DNA from: Rhizobium sp.
Lineage (GTDB): Bacteria; Pseudomonadota; Alphaproteobacteria; Rhizobiales; Rhizobiaceae
Length of the DNA: 64,000 nt
NCBI GenBank assembly: GCA_027533385.1
Contig: JAPZUE010000038.1
Coordinates: 1 to 64,000, forward strand
Direction: 5' to 3'
Shown here: piece by piece, positions 35,354 to 43,195 of the stretch
Numbering within the stretch: position 1 is the stretch's first letter
Layout: each line of letters starts with the position of its first letter
Position numbers and translations under genes: made by a program
The notes under the pieces: model-generated
What the model saw: only the letters and a program-made list of their open reading frames with translations
Databases searched by the model: none
What the model was told of the DNA's origin: nothing

Positions 35354-35648
35354 GTCAATCATCGTTCGGAAAGCTACAGGTCGGGTAGTCGTGTCGCCTG
35401 TATTATGCCAACCTCATAAACTTGATGCGTTGGAACCTGGCAGGCCAAGAGTCGCCGTGATGTATGCCTTGGTAAATTCTTCTTCCGCCAGGAGAAACAT
35501 CAGCCAACGTCACAAATGCTCCCGCTGGTCGAATTGAAACAATTACTAAAGCAACTGTGGGTAACCACAGCGCGGTATTGCCGTTCGTTGTCCGGTCAAT
35601 ATCCTGCAGCCACCTGGGTTGATAGAAAATACAGTCGGTAGGTCGGTG
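35354..35648. other. Intergenic region before the TIR operon
   Basis: Holds the presumed promoter of the TIR/SLOG operon. No gene is supported, and no clear hairpin terminator was found after the nuclease gene. Confidence 0.45.
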
Positions 35649-36155
35649 ATGGTGCAGAGGATTAGACGCCGAGTTTTCGTGAGTTATCATCATGGGGGCG
35701 ATCAAGCATATTATGACGCTTTCTCTAAGTTCTATCATGACAATCTGCAGCTGATTACCGATAACTCATTAGAACGGGCAATCGACAGCGGCAATGTTGA
35801 CTATGTGATGCGGCGAATTCGAGAGGAACACCTCCACGGAAGCTCCTGCACAATCGTTCTTTGCGGAGCAAACACTCCACACCGCAAATACGTGGATTGG
35901 GAAATCTATGCGTCGTTGAACCAAGAAATGGCGTTAGTCGGCGTCGGGCTCCCGAGTATTACGTGGTTCCAAAATGGCGGCACCTTCAAGCCCGCTCGCC
36001 TTCAAGACAACATTGACTCCCAATACGCTGAATGGACGATGTGGCAAGACCTGGTTAATACGCCCGCTATCCTAGCTCAAAAAATCGAATTGGCGGTCAC
36101 CAAGTCGTCTCGTCTGATCAACAACAGCAGGCAGAGGATGTCTCGCAATGGTTGA
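35649..36155 (+). CDS. TIR-like (ThsB/DUF1863-type) protein
   Basis: 168 residues from ATG 35649; the frame is open from 35619. The start RRVFVSYHHGGDQAYYDAFSK and the later SSCTIVLCGANTPHRKYVDWE (Glu85 as candidate catalytic residue) match the TIR-like fold of ThsB proteins, which make cyclic ADP-ribose-type signals from NAD in Thoeris immunity. The assignment is by motif reading. It is the first of four genes; the next starts 8 bp before its end. G+C is lower than in the core chromosome. Confidence 0.78.
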   Translation: MVQRIRRRVFVSYHHGGDQAYYDAFSKFYHDNLQLITDNSLERAIDSGNVDYVMRRIREEHLHGSSCTIVLCGANTPHRKYVDWEIYASLNQEMALVGVGLPSITWFQNGGTFKPARLQDNIDSQYAEWTMWQDLVNTPAILAQKIELAVTKSSRLINNSRQRMSRNG

Positions 36156-36693
36156 ATATCTGACGCGAGCCGACCTTCTTGCGAATATTGGAACGATCAG
36201 CGAACAAGCCAGTGTCGTTCGAAAAGCAGAGGCGCAAAGCCCGCTTGGAGCGACGTTCCTCAGCCATTCGAGCAAGGATATCGACCTGCTGCCTGGCGTA
36301 ATCCGTATTCTTGAACGCCATGGAGCGGTTGTTTATGTTGATAAAAAGGACGAGAACCTTCCCCCCTACACAAGTCGGGAGACAGCTATAGGTCTGCGTG
36401 ACCGTATCAAAAAATCGAAGAAATTCGTCCTGCTTACAACAAAAAACAGTAAAGATAGCCGATGGGTGCCTTGGGAGCTTGGGCTAGCTGATGGATACAA
36501 AACACCCGAGAACGCAGCGATACTTCCCAGCCTTGACTCCGCCACGGATAAAGCTTGGACGGAAAGAGAATATCTCGGTGTGTACAATCGGATAGTTTAC
36601 GGCAGCCTCCAAGGACAATCCGGACCAGTTTATATGGTTTGGAACCAGGACCGTAACGAGGCAACCGAGCTGTCAGCTTGGCTGAGGCAGTAA
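36148..36693 (+). CDS. TIR-domain protein
   Basis: 181 residues. A TIR domain spans about residues 33-150: ATFLSHSSKDIDLLPGVIRI (strand A and helix), AVVYVDKKDENLPPYT (BB-loop region) and SRWVPWELGLADG with Glu110 as the likely NADase residue. The first 30 residues are a helical lead. Overlaps the preceding gene by 8 bp. Role by analogy: NAD cleavage or cyclic signal synthesis on infection. Confidence 0.82.
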   Translation: MVEYLTRADLLANIGTISEQASVVRKAEAQSPLGATFLSHSSKDIDLLPGVIRILERHGAVVYVDKKDENLPPYTSRETAIGLRDRIKKSKKFVLLTTKNSKDSRWVPWELGLADGYKTPENAAILPSLDSATDKAWTEREYLGVYNRIVYGSLQGQSGPVYMVWNQDRNEATELSAWLRQ

Positions 36694-36698
36694 ACTCT

Positions 36699-37856
36699 AT
36701 GATTCACAAGGACTTTCTTCGTATCTATGTACTGTGGTCTCCCGACTCTGAGGAAGGGCGGCGGGTTGCGGAGTTGTTAGTAGGGCATTTCGACGGCTTA
36801 GGAATGGAGCGCGATGGAGTAGCTATACGTGTGCCGGTCCGCTTTAGAAGCGTCCCTTGGCAGGGTGAGAGCAATCCGCCACGCGACATCGATTTGGATG
36901 GCGCAGACCACAACGTTATCGTCCTGCTTCACGATTCGTTACTCGCGGAGAGCACCGACATTTGGGATCAATTCGTAAGCAATATCAGGAAAAAATTTGC
37001 GGATCGGCTATACGCTGATGCGTACTTTCCCTTCGGAAGTCCTGACCGTGACAATGCGTTGCCAAGCGATGAACGCGACCACATTCAATATGCTCGCCGT
37101 GACAAATGGTTGAAGGTGTTACCCTCCCAATCGGAACGAGATTCGAGACTGCTGTTACACTTGCTGCTTTCCATTCGGAAGCATCTCAAGCGCTTTTACT
37201 CGCCCGGCGCTGCGGATGAGCCACTGTTCGTCAGTCATGCGAAAGCAGATGGCGATACAACAGCGCGCGCAATTGTTGATTATGTCAATGATACTCAAAA
37301 CGACGTTCCATTGCAGACTTTTTACGACGCGATGGAATTGTCGCCCGGTGAGGACTACGAAGAGCGCTTCCGTGAGGAAATAAGCCGAGGCACGCTGCTC
37401 GCAATAACATCGGACGTGTACGATTCACGCCCTTGGTGCGTATTTGAATTGACCACGGCGAAACGCGGTTACCGACCCATAGTCCTTGCAGATGTTGGCC
37501 TTGTGAGGACAAGCCGGACCTATCCTTACGGCGCGAACCTCCCGAAGGTCCGCCTCGCAGTAACGACCAATCCCGGTTGGATCGAACACCTGCTGGTTCA
37601 AACGCTATCCGAAGGATTGCGGTGCGATATTTTCGCAGCGCAAGCTCAGAAGCGGGCCACTCAATGTGGCCTATCGTCGGTCGTTTTCACCCCACGCCCG
37701 CCAGAACTTTTTGATCTTACCGTCGGCGATGGGACTGCTTCAATCATGGTGTATCCCGACCCGCCTGTTGGTGCTATCGAAGCTGAAATATTGCAGGCAG
37801 CGTTGCGGTCGTCAGGTCGTTCACTTGAATTCATGACATTGAGCGAAGTCAGATGA
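36699..37856 (+). CDS. Double-TIR protein
   Basis: 385 residues from ATG 36699. The C-terminal half is a clear TIR: EPLFVSHAKADGDTTARAIV (174-193), QTFYDAMELSPGEDYEERF and SRPWCVFEL with catalytic Glu250. The N-terminal 160 residues have the same strand-helix pattern (RIYVLWSPDSEEGRRVAELL; ADHNVIVLLHDSLL) but no S-x-W-x-x-E motif, so they look like a degenerate TIR. A domain of about 110 residues follows the second TIR. Coupled to the SLOG gene by ATGA. Confidence 0.75.
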   Translation: MIHKDFLRIYVLWSPDSEEGRRVAELLVGHFDGLGMERDGVAIRVPVRFRSVPWQGESNPPRDIDLDGADHNVIVLLHDSLLAESTDIWDQFVSNIRKKFADRLYADAYFPFGSPDRDNALPSDERDHIQYARRDKWLKVLPSQSERDSRLLLHLLLSIRKHLKRFYSPGAADEPLFVSHAKADGDTTARAIVDYVNDTQNDVPLQTFYDAMELSPGEDYEERFREEISRGTLLAITSDVYDSRPWCVFELTTAKRGYRPIVLADVGLVRTSRTYPYGANLPKVRLAVTTNPGWIEHLLVQTLSEGLRCDIFAAQAQKRATQCGLSSVVFTPRPPELFDLTVGDGTASIMVYPDPPVGAIEAEILQAALRSSGRSLEFMTLSEVR

Positions 37857-38755
37857 ACCGCCCGATCCTAGCAATTTCTATCGGTGATTCAGCAGACCTA
37901 GAAAAGCTGGGTTTTCCAAATCGAGAAGTGAGGCGTGTGCTGTTCGCGTTGTGCACCGCGTTTATCAAAAACGGATTTTCCATCTCATACGCTGGAGATT
38001 TAAGAGAAGGCGGGTTCACTCATGCGATGTTCGAATTCCTGGCGGGCACTTATGCTGGACAGGGCATCGTTCCGTTTCTTTACGTCGTTCCGGCAACGGT
38101 TTCGTCCGGTCTCACATTCAGTGATGCGCTTGCTCTCGCGCGGGAGACGCGGAGTATTGCCGCGATACGCTTGGTCCGTGGAAGCGAGGCGTTCGAGTTA
38201 AGAAATTCCGAAGACCGCCTGCTTGTCGGGCCCAAAGGCCCGAGCCGCTTAACGGTGGAAAATGAAGCAGAGTGGGAGGCGTTCCTGCAAGCTCACCCAT
38301 TCGAAAATGTTTCGGAGGCTTTGACCGACGCCAGACGTTTCGTGGCGGAAGTTTCTGTGGGTTGCGTGTCCATGGGCGGAAAGATGGGGCTGGTTGACCT
38401 ACCGTCGGATCAATACCACGGTGATTTGCCGGGTGTAGCCGAAGAGGCCCTTATGTTCATTCAAGCGCATAAGCCATACATTCCTCTCGGTGCCTTCGGC
38501 GGTGCCACTCGCGACATCGCAATTGCCCTGGGCCTGCTTACAGAAGGCGATAGATCGCCTCGTGGCGAACAGCTCAAAGGATATACAGTCGCAATGGCGA
38601 GAATAAGAGCCATTGGAAGTGGCATCTCCGCTGAGTTGCGGAACCATCTAGAAGCAATAGTAAAAGAGGAAAATGCAGAAGAGGCCGCACAGCTCGCTTT
38701 GGGCATTATTCAACGGTCTTTGGCCTCCTCCAAGGTCACACAGCCTGACCGTTGA
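37853..38755 (+). CDS. SLOG-family nucleotide-binding protein, TIR-associated
   Basis: 300 residues. A Rossmann-like start AISIGDSADLEKLGFP, then SISYAGDLREGGFTHAMFEF and the late motif YIPLGAFGGATRDIAIALGL are typical of SLOG domains that accompany TIR proteins and bind NAD-derived signals. No SIR2, nuclease or membrane domain is fused, so it is either a sensor with an intrinsic effector in its C-terminal helices (about 230-300) or needs a partner. ATGA-coupled to the double-TIR gene; last gene of the operon. Confidence 0.72.
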   Translation: MNRPILAISIGDSADLEKLGFPNREVRRVLFALCTAFIKNGFSISYAGDLREGGFTHAMFEFLAGTYAGQGIVPFLYVVPATVSSGLTFSDALALARETRSIAAIRLVRGSEAFELRNSEDRLLVGPKGPSRLTVENEAEWEAFLQAHPFENVSEALTDARRFVAEVSVGCVSMGGKMGLVDLPSDQYHGDLPGVAEEALMFIQAHKPYIPLGAFGGATRDIAIALGLLTEGDRSPRGEQLKGYTVAMARIRAIGSGISAELRNHLEAIVKEENAEEAAQLALGIIQRSLASSKVTQPDR

Positions 38756-39182
38756 CTCGGGTCTGCCCGATGCCCTCAAAACGCGGTGGACGTTCTCGCG
38801 CATCTGCCGCCCGAAGACCTGTTGAAGATGTGGCCGACCGATTGGCCGAAGCTGCGCCAGCAATACGCGATCGTATCGGGATGTCCGCAACCCCTAATTG
38901 TGGAAGTTCAATTACATAAAGGGCTTCGTCTTGGCGTCCGATAATGAATGTTATTGGACATCAGAGCCCGGAAAGGCGCATATGAGGCGTTGGAAGCGAA
39001 TGCACTTTAGCTGCCAATCGCATGCCAAAACCCAGTATTTCCAATATGATGCTCTCGCGGCTAAGTCGAAACCGCCGCTCAGCGGCGATGCGGGACAAGC
39101 ATTTTTACCCTTTTCTATCACGGCGGAACCGAACTAGGTTGCGCGTGTTTTGAGGTCGCCAGAGCGGCCAGAGGCGGTTTCA
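38756..39182. other. Decayed sequence between modules
   Basis: Contains short coding-like scraps (for example LPPEDLLKMWPTDWPKLRQQ near 38800) that are frame-broken and unassigned. Together with the IS66 remnant it forms a gene-poor boundary between the TIR operon and the restriction operon. Confidence 0.45.
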
Positions 39183-39430
39183 ATGGTGTCGACGCTGCAG
39201 ATCGGCAAGGATTTCGTACTTGAGGTTCCTGGAGATGTGCCGGTCGAACATGTCGCAGCCCTGACCCGAGAGATGGCACCATCGTCGCGGGTCAACGACT
39301 GCCGATGCTGGTCGCGACACGGCCTGTGGACTGTCGTTACGGGCATCGGGCGCTGGCTTTGGTGGTGCAGACTGAGTTGGAGCTTGATCCACATTCCGGC
39401 AGCAAGTTGGTCTTTCGCTCAAAATGCGGG
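39183..39430 (+). pseudogene. IS66-family remnant (tnpA end and tnpB start)
   Basis: 39201-39280 reads as an IS66 first-ORF tail (IGKDFVLEVPGDVPVEHVAA). Then 39281-39430, in another frame, reads MLVATRPVDCRYGHRALALV followed by LELDPHSGSKLVFRSK, the TnpB core of IS66 elements. No ends and no transposase are left. It marks old insertion and rearrangement at this junction. Confidence 0.7.
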
Positions 39431-39475
39431 CTGTCAGCGTCGGAGTGAAGCCCTGCCCCGTCTGGGGCTTCTTTG

Positions 39476-40348
39476 TCAGCCATTGCGATACTCATACGCG
39501 AGGCCCATCAGCTCTTGGATCGCAGTTGCATGCTTCTTGACGTCGCCCTTCCCAAGGCGAATGCGATAGAGACCCCAGCGCTTGCTATACTCAAGAGTGT
39601 CGAGGTCGGCACTGTCGATTTTTGCGTCAATCTCATCGGACTGCTTCAGCTTAAGCTCCAATGTCATGTGACCCTTCTTTGGGCGGAAGGTCACGAAATT
39701 GTATGGCTGGCCGTTGCGCGCGAGGCTGATGTAGAACTTGTTGTACTTCAGCTCCAGTGACGGATCGAAGGAGCGTGCGATCTCCAGCGCCTGGTCCGCC
39801 ATGGCTACTGTTTCCTTCGTCCCAACCTTTTGTTCCCAGTATGCTCTGTCGGTCGGCGCGGCTTCGGCATCTTCGTCTTCGTCGACCACTCCCCGCGTTA
39901 GCTCGTCCATGACTGTCGTGAAGACCAGGGTTGTGTGGTCGCCCACCTTTAGCGCCTGCATTTGAAGGGCGATAAGCGGAATGGTGCCGTTGAAAAGCGA
40001 GACTACATTCAGGAAGCGGCTGGTGATATCTTCTGCAATGATGACCGCGCAGTGATCATACTGGGGATAGCGCTTCCGCTCGATATCCCAGTATTCGATG
40101 GTTCGGATGATGTGGGCTTCATCGGTCGCACCCAGCTGAAGTTCGATTTCATAGCGCCGTTTGGTATCCGGGTCCTGAAGCAGGAGATCGAGACGCCCAG
40201 CTCGCGGCTGGATGCGCTCACGATCACGCAGCACCAGCTCTCCCAGCCCGAGGATCGATGGGTCTTCCGCGATTCGGTCCTGAACCCATTTCTCCGTGTA
40301 TTCGGGATGGGCCTTCAGAAGGATGCGTTCGGGTTTAACATAGGGCAT
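39476..40348 (-). CDS. PD-(D/E)XK-like protein of the restriction operon
   Basis: 290 residues from ATG 40348; ATG 40393 would overlap the res gene by 23 bp. RAGRLDLLLQDPDTKRRYEIE to ELQLG (about 50-75) has the D...E-x-E/Q pattern of PD-(D/E)XK nucleases, followed by helices that bear EYWDIERKRYPQYDHCAVII. A second domain of about 100 residues (YNKFYISLARNGQPYNFVTF) ends the protein. It follows res closely in the same direction, so it is the distal gene of the restriction operon. DNA-binding or cleavage role inferred. Confidence 0.68.
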   Translation of the reverse strand: MPYVKPERILLKAHPEYTEKWVQDRIAEDPSILGLGELVLRDRERIQPRAGRLDLLLQDPDTKRRYEIELQLGATDEAHIIRTIEYWDIERKRYPQYDHCAVIIAEDITSRFLNVVSLFNGTIPLIALQMQALKVGDHTTLVFTTVMDELTRGVVDEDEDAEAAPTDRAYWEQKVGTKETVAMADQALEIARSFDPSLELKYNKFYISLARNGQPYNFVTFRPKKGHMTLELKLKQSDEIDAKIDSADLDTLEYSKRWGLYRIRLGKGDVKKHATAIQELMGLAYEYRNG

Positions 40349-40370
40349 CTCAGTATCCGTGATGAAAAAC

Positions 40371-43193
40371 TCACACCGTTTCGGCGAGGACATAGCGGGC
40401 CATCAGATCGACATCAACCGACCGAGTGTGCGTGGCCATCAACCCACTAATCGTGGCGTTTGATAGAACTGCAGTTTCGGGGACAAGCAGGTAAGACCAC
40501 GGCTTGTCCCCGGCGCTTTCTACGTTTGCGCTGTTGGCGATGTGGCACCACAGGGCGGCTGCATCGGCCTTCCGGACGACCAAGGGGTTAGTCATCTCCG
40601 ATACGCGCTTCGTTTCGATGATAAGCTTGCCGGTCGCGGTCTCGACGACGAAGTCCGGCTGATAGGGCACGTTGGTCTCGTCGTAAATCTTGAACTGGTT
40701 CGGCCCCGGCTTCATCCAAAGCTGAACAGACGGGTCCTGCTCCAGAATGATCGCCATTCGCCGCTCGGGGTCTGAATCGAACTTGGCCATGCTGTAGCAG
40801 GACTTCTCGAAGCCGATGAAGATGAAGCGCTTCATGTCGCTCAGGCGCTCGGGCGGGCTGCGATAGTCGCGGATCGCGTCCTTCCCGCTGCCATCGAACG
40901 TCTGCGGCTTCAACTGGTCGAAGGCAGATACCCGCGTAACGCGGTAATTTGTCTGCTCGCGCCACATGTGCCGCCTCATCTGGGCAACGAGCGCTTCGGC
41001 GATTTGGCGCGCATGGCCCTGAAGGATGGATCTGACCTGCTCGTCATCTGAGTGCTTCGTCCGGAAGTGTGCAACCACCTGCCCGGCCAGGTCATAGAGG
41101 ATGTCGGCGTGAGCGTCGTAGTCGATCTCAGGTATGTCGATCAGCTTGGCGACGATGTAGTCTTCCAGCCGCGACGGCGTTTCGCCCCCGGCATCGCCGG
41201 AGATGACGTTGCGCTGCTCCGTCCGGAGGATCTGGATTAGAAGCTCGCGAGAAAGCGGCTGATAGTTCCACGACTTTAAGTCAACGTCGAAGCGCCGGAA
41301 GCCGAAAGAGACATGCTGTTCGGGCGTGATCGTCAGCATGGGAATGGCAATCGTCCGTTGGACGAATTGTTTGCAGACTTCCTCCGCCACTGCCCTGGCC
41401 TGCTCCGGCGTCACGTTGGAAATCAAGCCGTCTTCGAACTTCTGGGCGGCCATGGCAGCCTCCGCGATCCGCTGGACGACCTTCGGGTCTTCGAGGTCCT
41501 TGATGGAGGACACCTGCTTGCTAATCTGCGGCAGGACCACGTTGAGAACCGTCTTTGCCAGCCCGATCTCCTCGGGCTTGGCATACTTGAACGGGGGGGC
41601 TGATGGAGTCTGTAAGCTGATCGGCGTATTTGCCACACCGTCTTTCACCGATGATGCATCCGACGGAGTTGTTGTTGCTGGCGCGCCAGCAGCCGCTTGC
41701 AGCACCATCTGCTCAACCAACGACGGCGCTGTCACCATCACCGGCTTCGAAGCAGGCACATCGCCGCCTTCACCAATAGTCACGGCCTTCAGCTTGCGCG
41801 TGACGCCGTTCTCTTCCCTCGCCTTTCCGATCAGCTCATTGAACCGCTCGTGGGCGATGACGGTGAGGGTATCGACAACCTCGACGCCGGTGCGCTTGCC
41901 ATAGGGCAGCCGCAGGCCGCGCCCCAGGGTCTGTTCGGTCAGGATCTCCGACGCCGAGGCACGCAGCGGAACGATGGTGAAGAGGTTGGTGACGTCCCAC
42001 CCTTCCTTCAGTTTGTTGACGTGGATGACGATGTCCGTGTCGCCGCTCTTCTCGATGTTCAGCAGGCGCTGCGCGTTCTCGTCGCTTTCCTCGCCGGTCA
42101 GCTTGGAATGGATCTCGATCACGCGTCCCTTGTAGCGCCCGTCGAAGAACTGGTCGGACTGGACGAATTCGTTGACTTGCCTCGCATGCGTCGTGTCCTG
42201 GGTCACGACTAGCATGAAGGGACGCACCACATGGGTCTGGTGCTGCAAAGCGTAGGTTTCCAGCGCGACACGCACATGCTCGTGGTAATTGACGCCGTCC
42301 TCAAGCTTGATCCGCTCCAGCGTCGCCTCATCGACCGATTTCGGGTTGAAATTTGCGCGCGTTCCGACAGCGGGCTCTTTGACGTAGCCGTCCTCCATCG
42401 CGTCCGGCAGCTCATAGCGATAAACGACGTTCTTGAACTCGGCGGACTTCACGCCAACACTTTTCGGCGTCGCTGTCACCTCCAAGCCCAGGATCGGCTT
42501 CAACTCGGCAATCGCCTTTGCTCCAGCCGACGCGCGGTAGCGATGCGCTTCATCCATCAGCAGGACCAGGTCATTGAGGCCGGAGAGATAGGCGAAGTAG
42601 CTGTCGCCGATGTACTCCTGAAGCCGCTTGATGCGAGGCGAATTGCCTCCGCGAACCTCGGAATTGATCTTTGAGATGTTGAAAATGTTGATGATCGCGC
42701 CCTCGCGGCCGAACAGGTCGGTGCCGCGAACGCCGCGCCCTTCCTCGTAGTTTTCAGCGTTGACGATCAGCGGCGCTTGGTGCGCGAAAGCTTCGATACC
42801 CCGGAAGACGTATTTCGGGCTGGTCGGTTGGAAGTCAGAGAGGAGCTTCTCATAGATCGTCAGGTTGGGTGCCAGAACGAAGAAGTTCCGGCTCTTGCCG
42901 ATCATGTAGAGGTAGCTGATGAACGCCCCCATCAGCCGCGTCTTGCCGACGCCGGTGGCCAGCGCGAAGCAGATCGAGGGAAAGTCGCGCTCGAATTCCT
43001 CGAACCGGGCGTCGGGCAGCGGGCCATAGACCTGGCGCACGGCGTCGCGCGCGGCGGCGATATCGGTGTCCTTGGACGGGGCGATCAGGTCGACGATGTC
43101 GGCCAGCCGCCGCAGGGCCTCGGCCTGCGGTTTGCGCAGGGACAGGCGTTGGGTGATCTGGATGACGGCGCGCTTGGGGTCGATGTTCTGCAT
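40371..43193 (-). CDS. Type III restriction Res-like helicase-nuclease
   Basis: 940 residues. Superfamily 2 helicase: Walker A ATGVGKTRL (79-87), DEAH 214-217 in LLMDEAHRYR, VTATP, and late motifs EGWDVTNLFTIVPLRA and EQTLGRGLRLPYG. Near residue 860, PYQPDFVVETATGKLIIETK has the D-x(n)-E-x-K nuclease core. Restriction subunit that needs the methyltransferase next to it (2-bp gap). Longer than many Res proteins in the middle region, which is rich in Ala/Pro/Thr around 510-540. Confidence 0.9.
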   Translation of the reverse strand: MQNIDPKRAVIQITQRLSLRKPQAEALRRLADIVDLIAPSKDTDIAAARDAVRQVYGPLPDARFEEFERDFPSICFALATGVGKTRLMGAFISYLYMIGKSRNFFVLAPNLTIYEKLLSDFQPTSPKYVFRGIEAFAHQAPLIVNAENYEEGRGVRGTDLFGREGAIINIFNISKINSEVRGGNSPRIKRLQEYIGDSYFAYLSGLNDLVLLMDEAHRYRASAGAKAIAELKPILGLEVTATPKSVGVKSAEFKNVVYRYELPDAMEDGYVKEPAVGTRANFNPKSVDEATLERIKLEDGVNYHEHVRVALETYALQHQTHVVRPFMLVVTQDTTHARQVNEFVQSDQFFDGRYKGRVIEIHSKLTGEESDENAQRLLNIEKSGDTDIVIHVNKLKEGWDVTNLFTIVPLRASASEILTEQTLGRGLRLPYGKRTGVEVVDTLTVIAHERFNELIGKAREENGVTRKLKAVTIGEGGDVPASKPVMVTAPSLVEQMVLQAAAGAPATTTPSDASSVKDGVANTPISLQTPSAPPFKYAKPEEIGLAKTVLNVVLPQISKQVSSIKDLEDPKVVQRIAEAAMAAQKFEDGLISNVTPEQARAVAEEVCKQFVQRTIAIPMLTITPEQHVSFGFRRFDVDLKSWNYQPLSRELLIQILRTEQRNVISGDAGGETPSRLEDYIVAKLIDIPEIDYDAHADILYDLAGQVVAHFRTKHSDDEQVRSILQGHARQIAEALVAQMRRHMWREQTNYRVTRVSAFDQLKPQTFDGSGKDAIRDYRSPPERLSDMKRFIFIGFEKSCYSMAKFDSDPERRMAIILEQDPSVQLWMKPGPNQFKIYDETNVPYQPDFVVETATGKLIIETKRVSEMTNPLVVRKADAAALWCHIANSANVESAGDKPWSYLLVPETAVLSNATISGLMATHTRSVDVDLMARYVLAETV

Positions 43194-43195
43194 CC

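Noticed and set aside
35649..38755. Calling the operon a standard Thoeris system
   Set aside because: No ThsA-type SIR2-SLOG protein is present, and there are three TIR proteins, so only a Thoeris-like relation is claimed.
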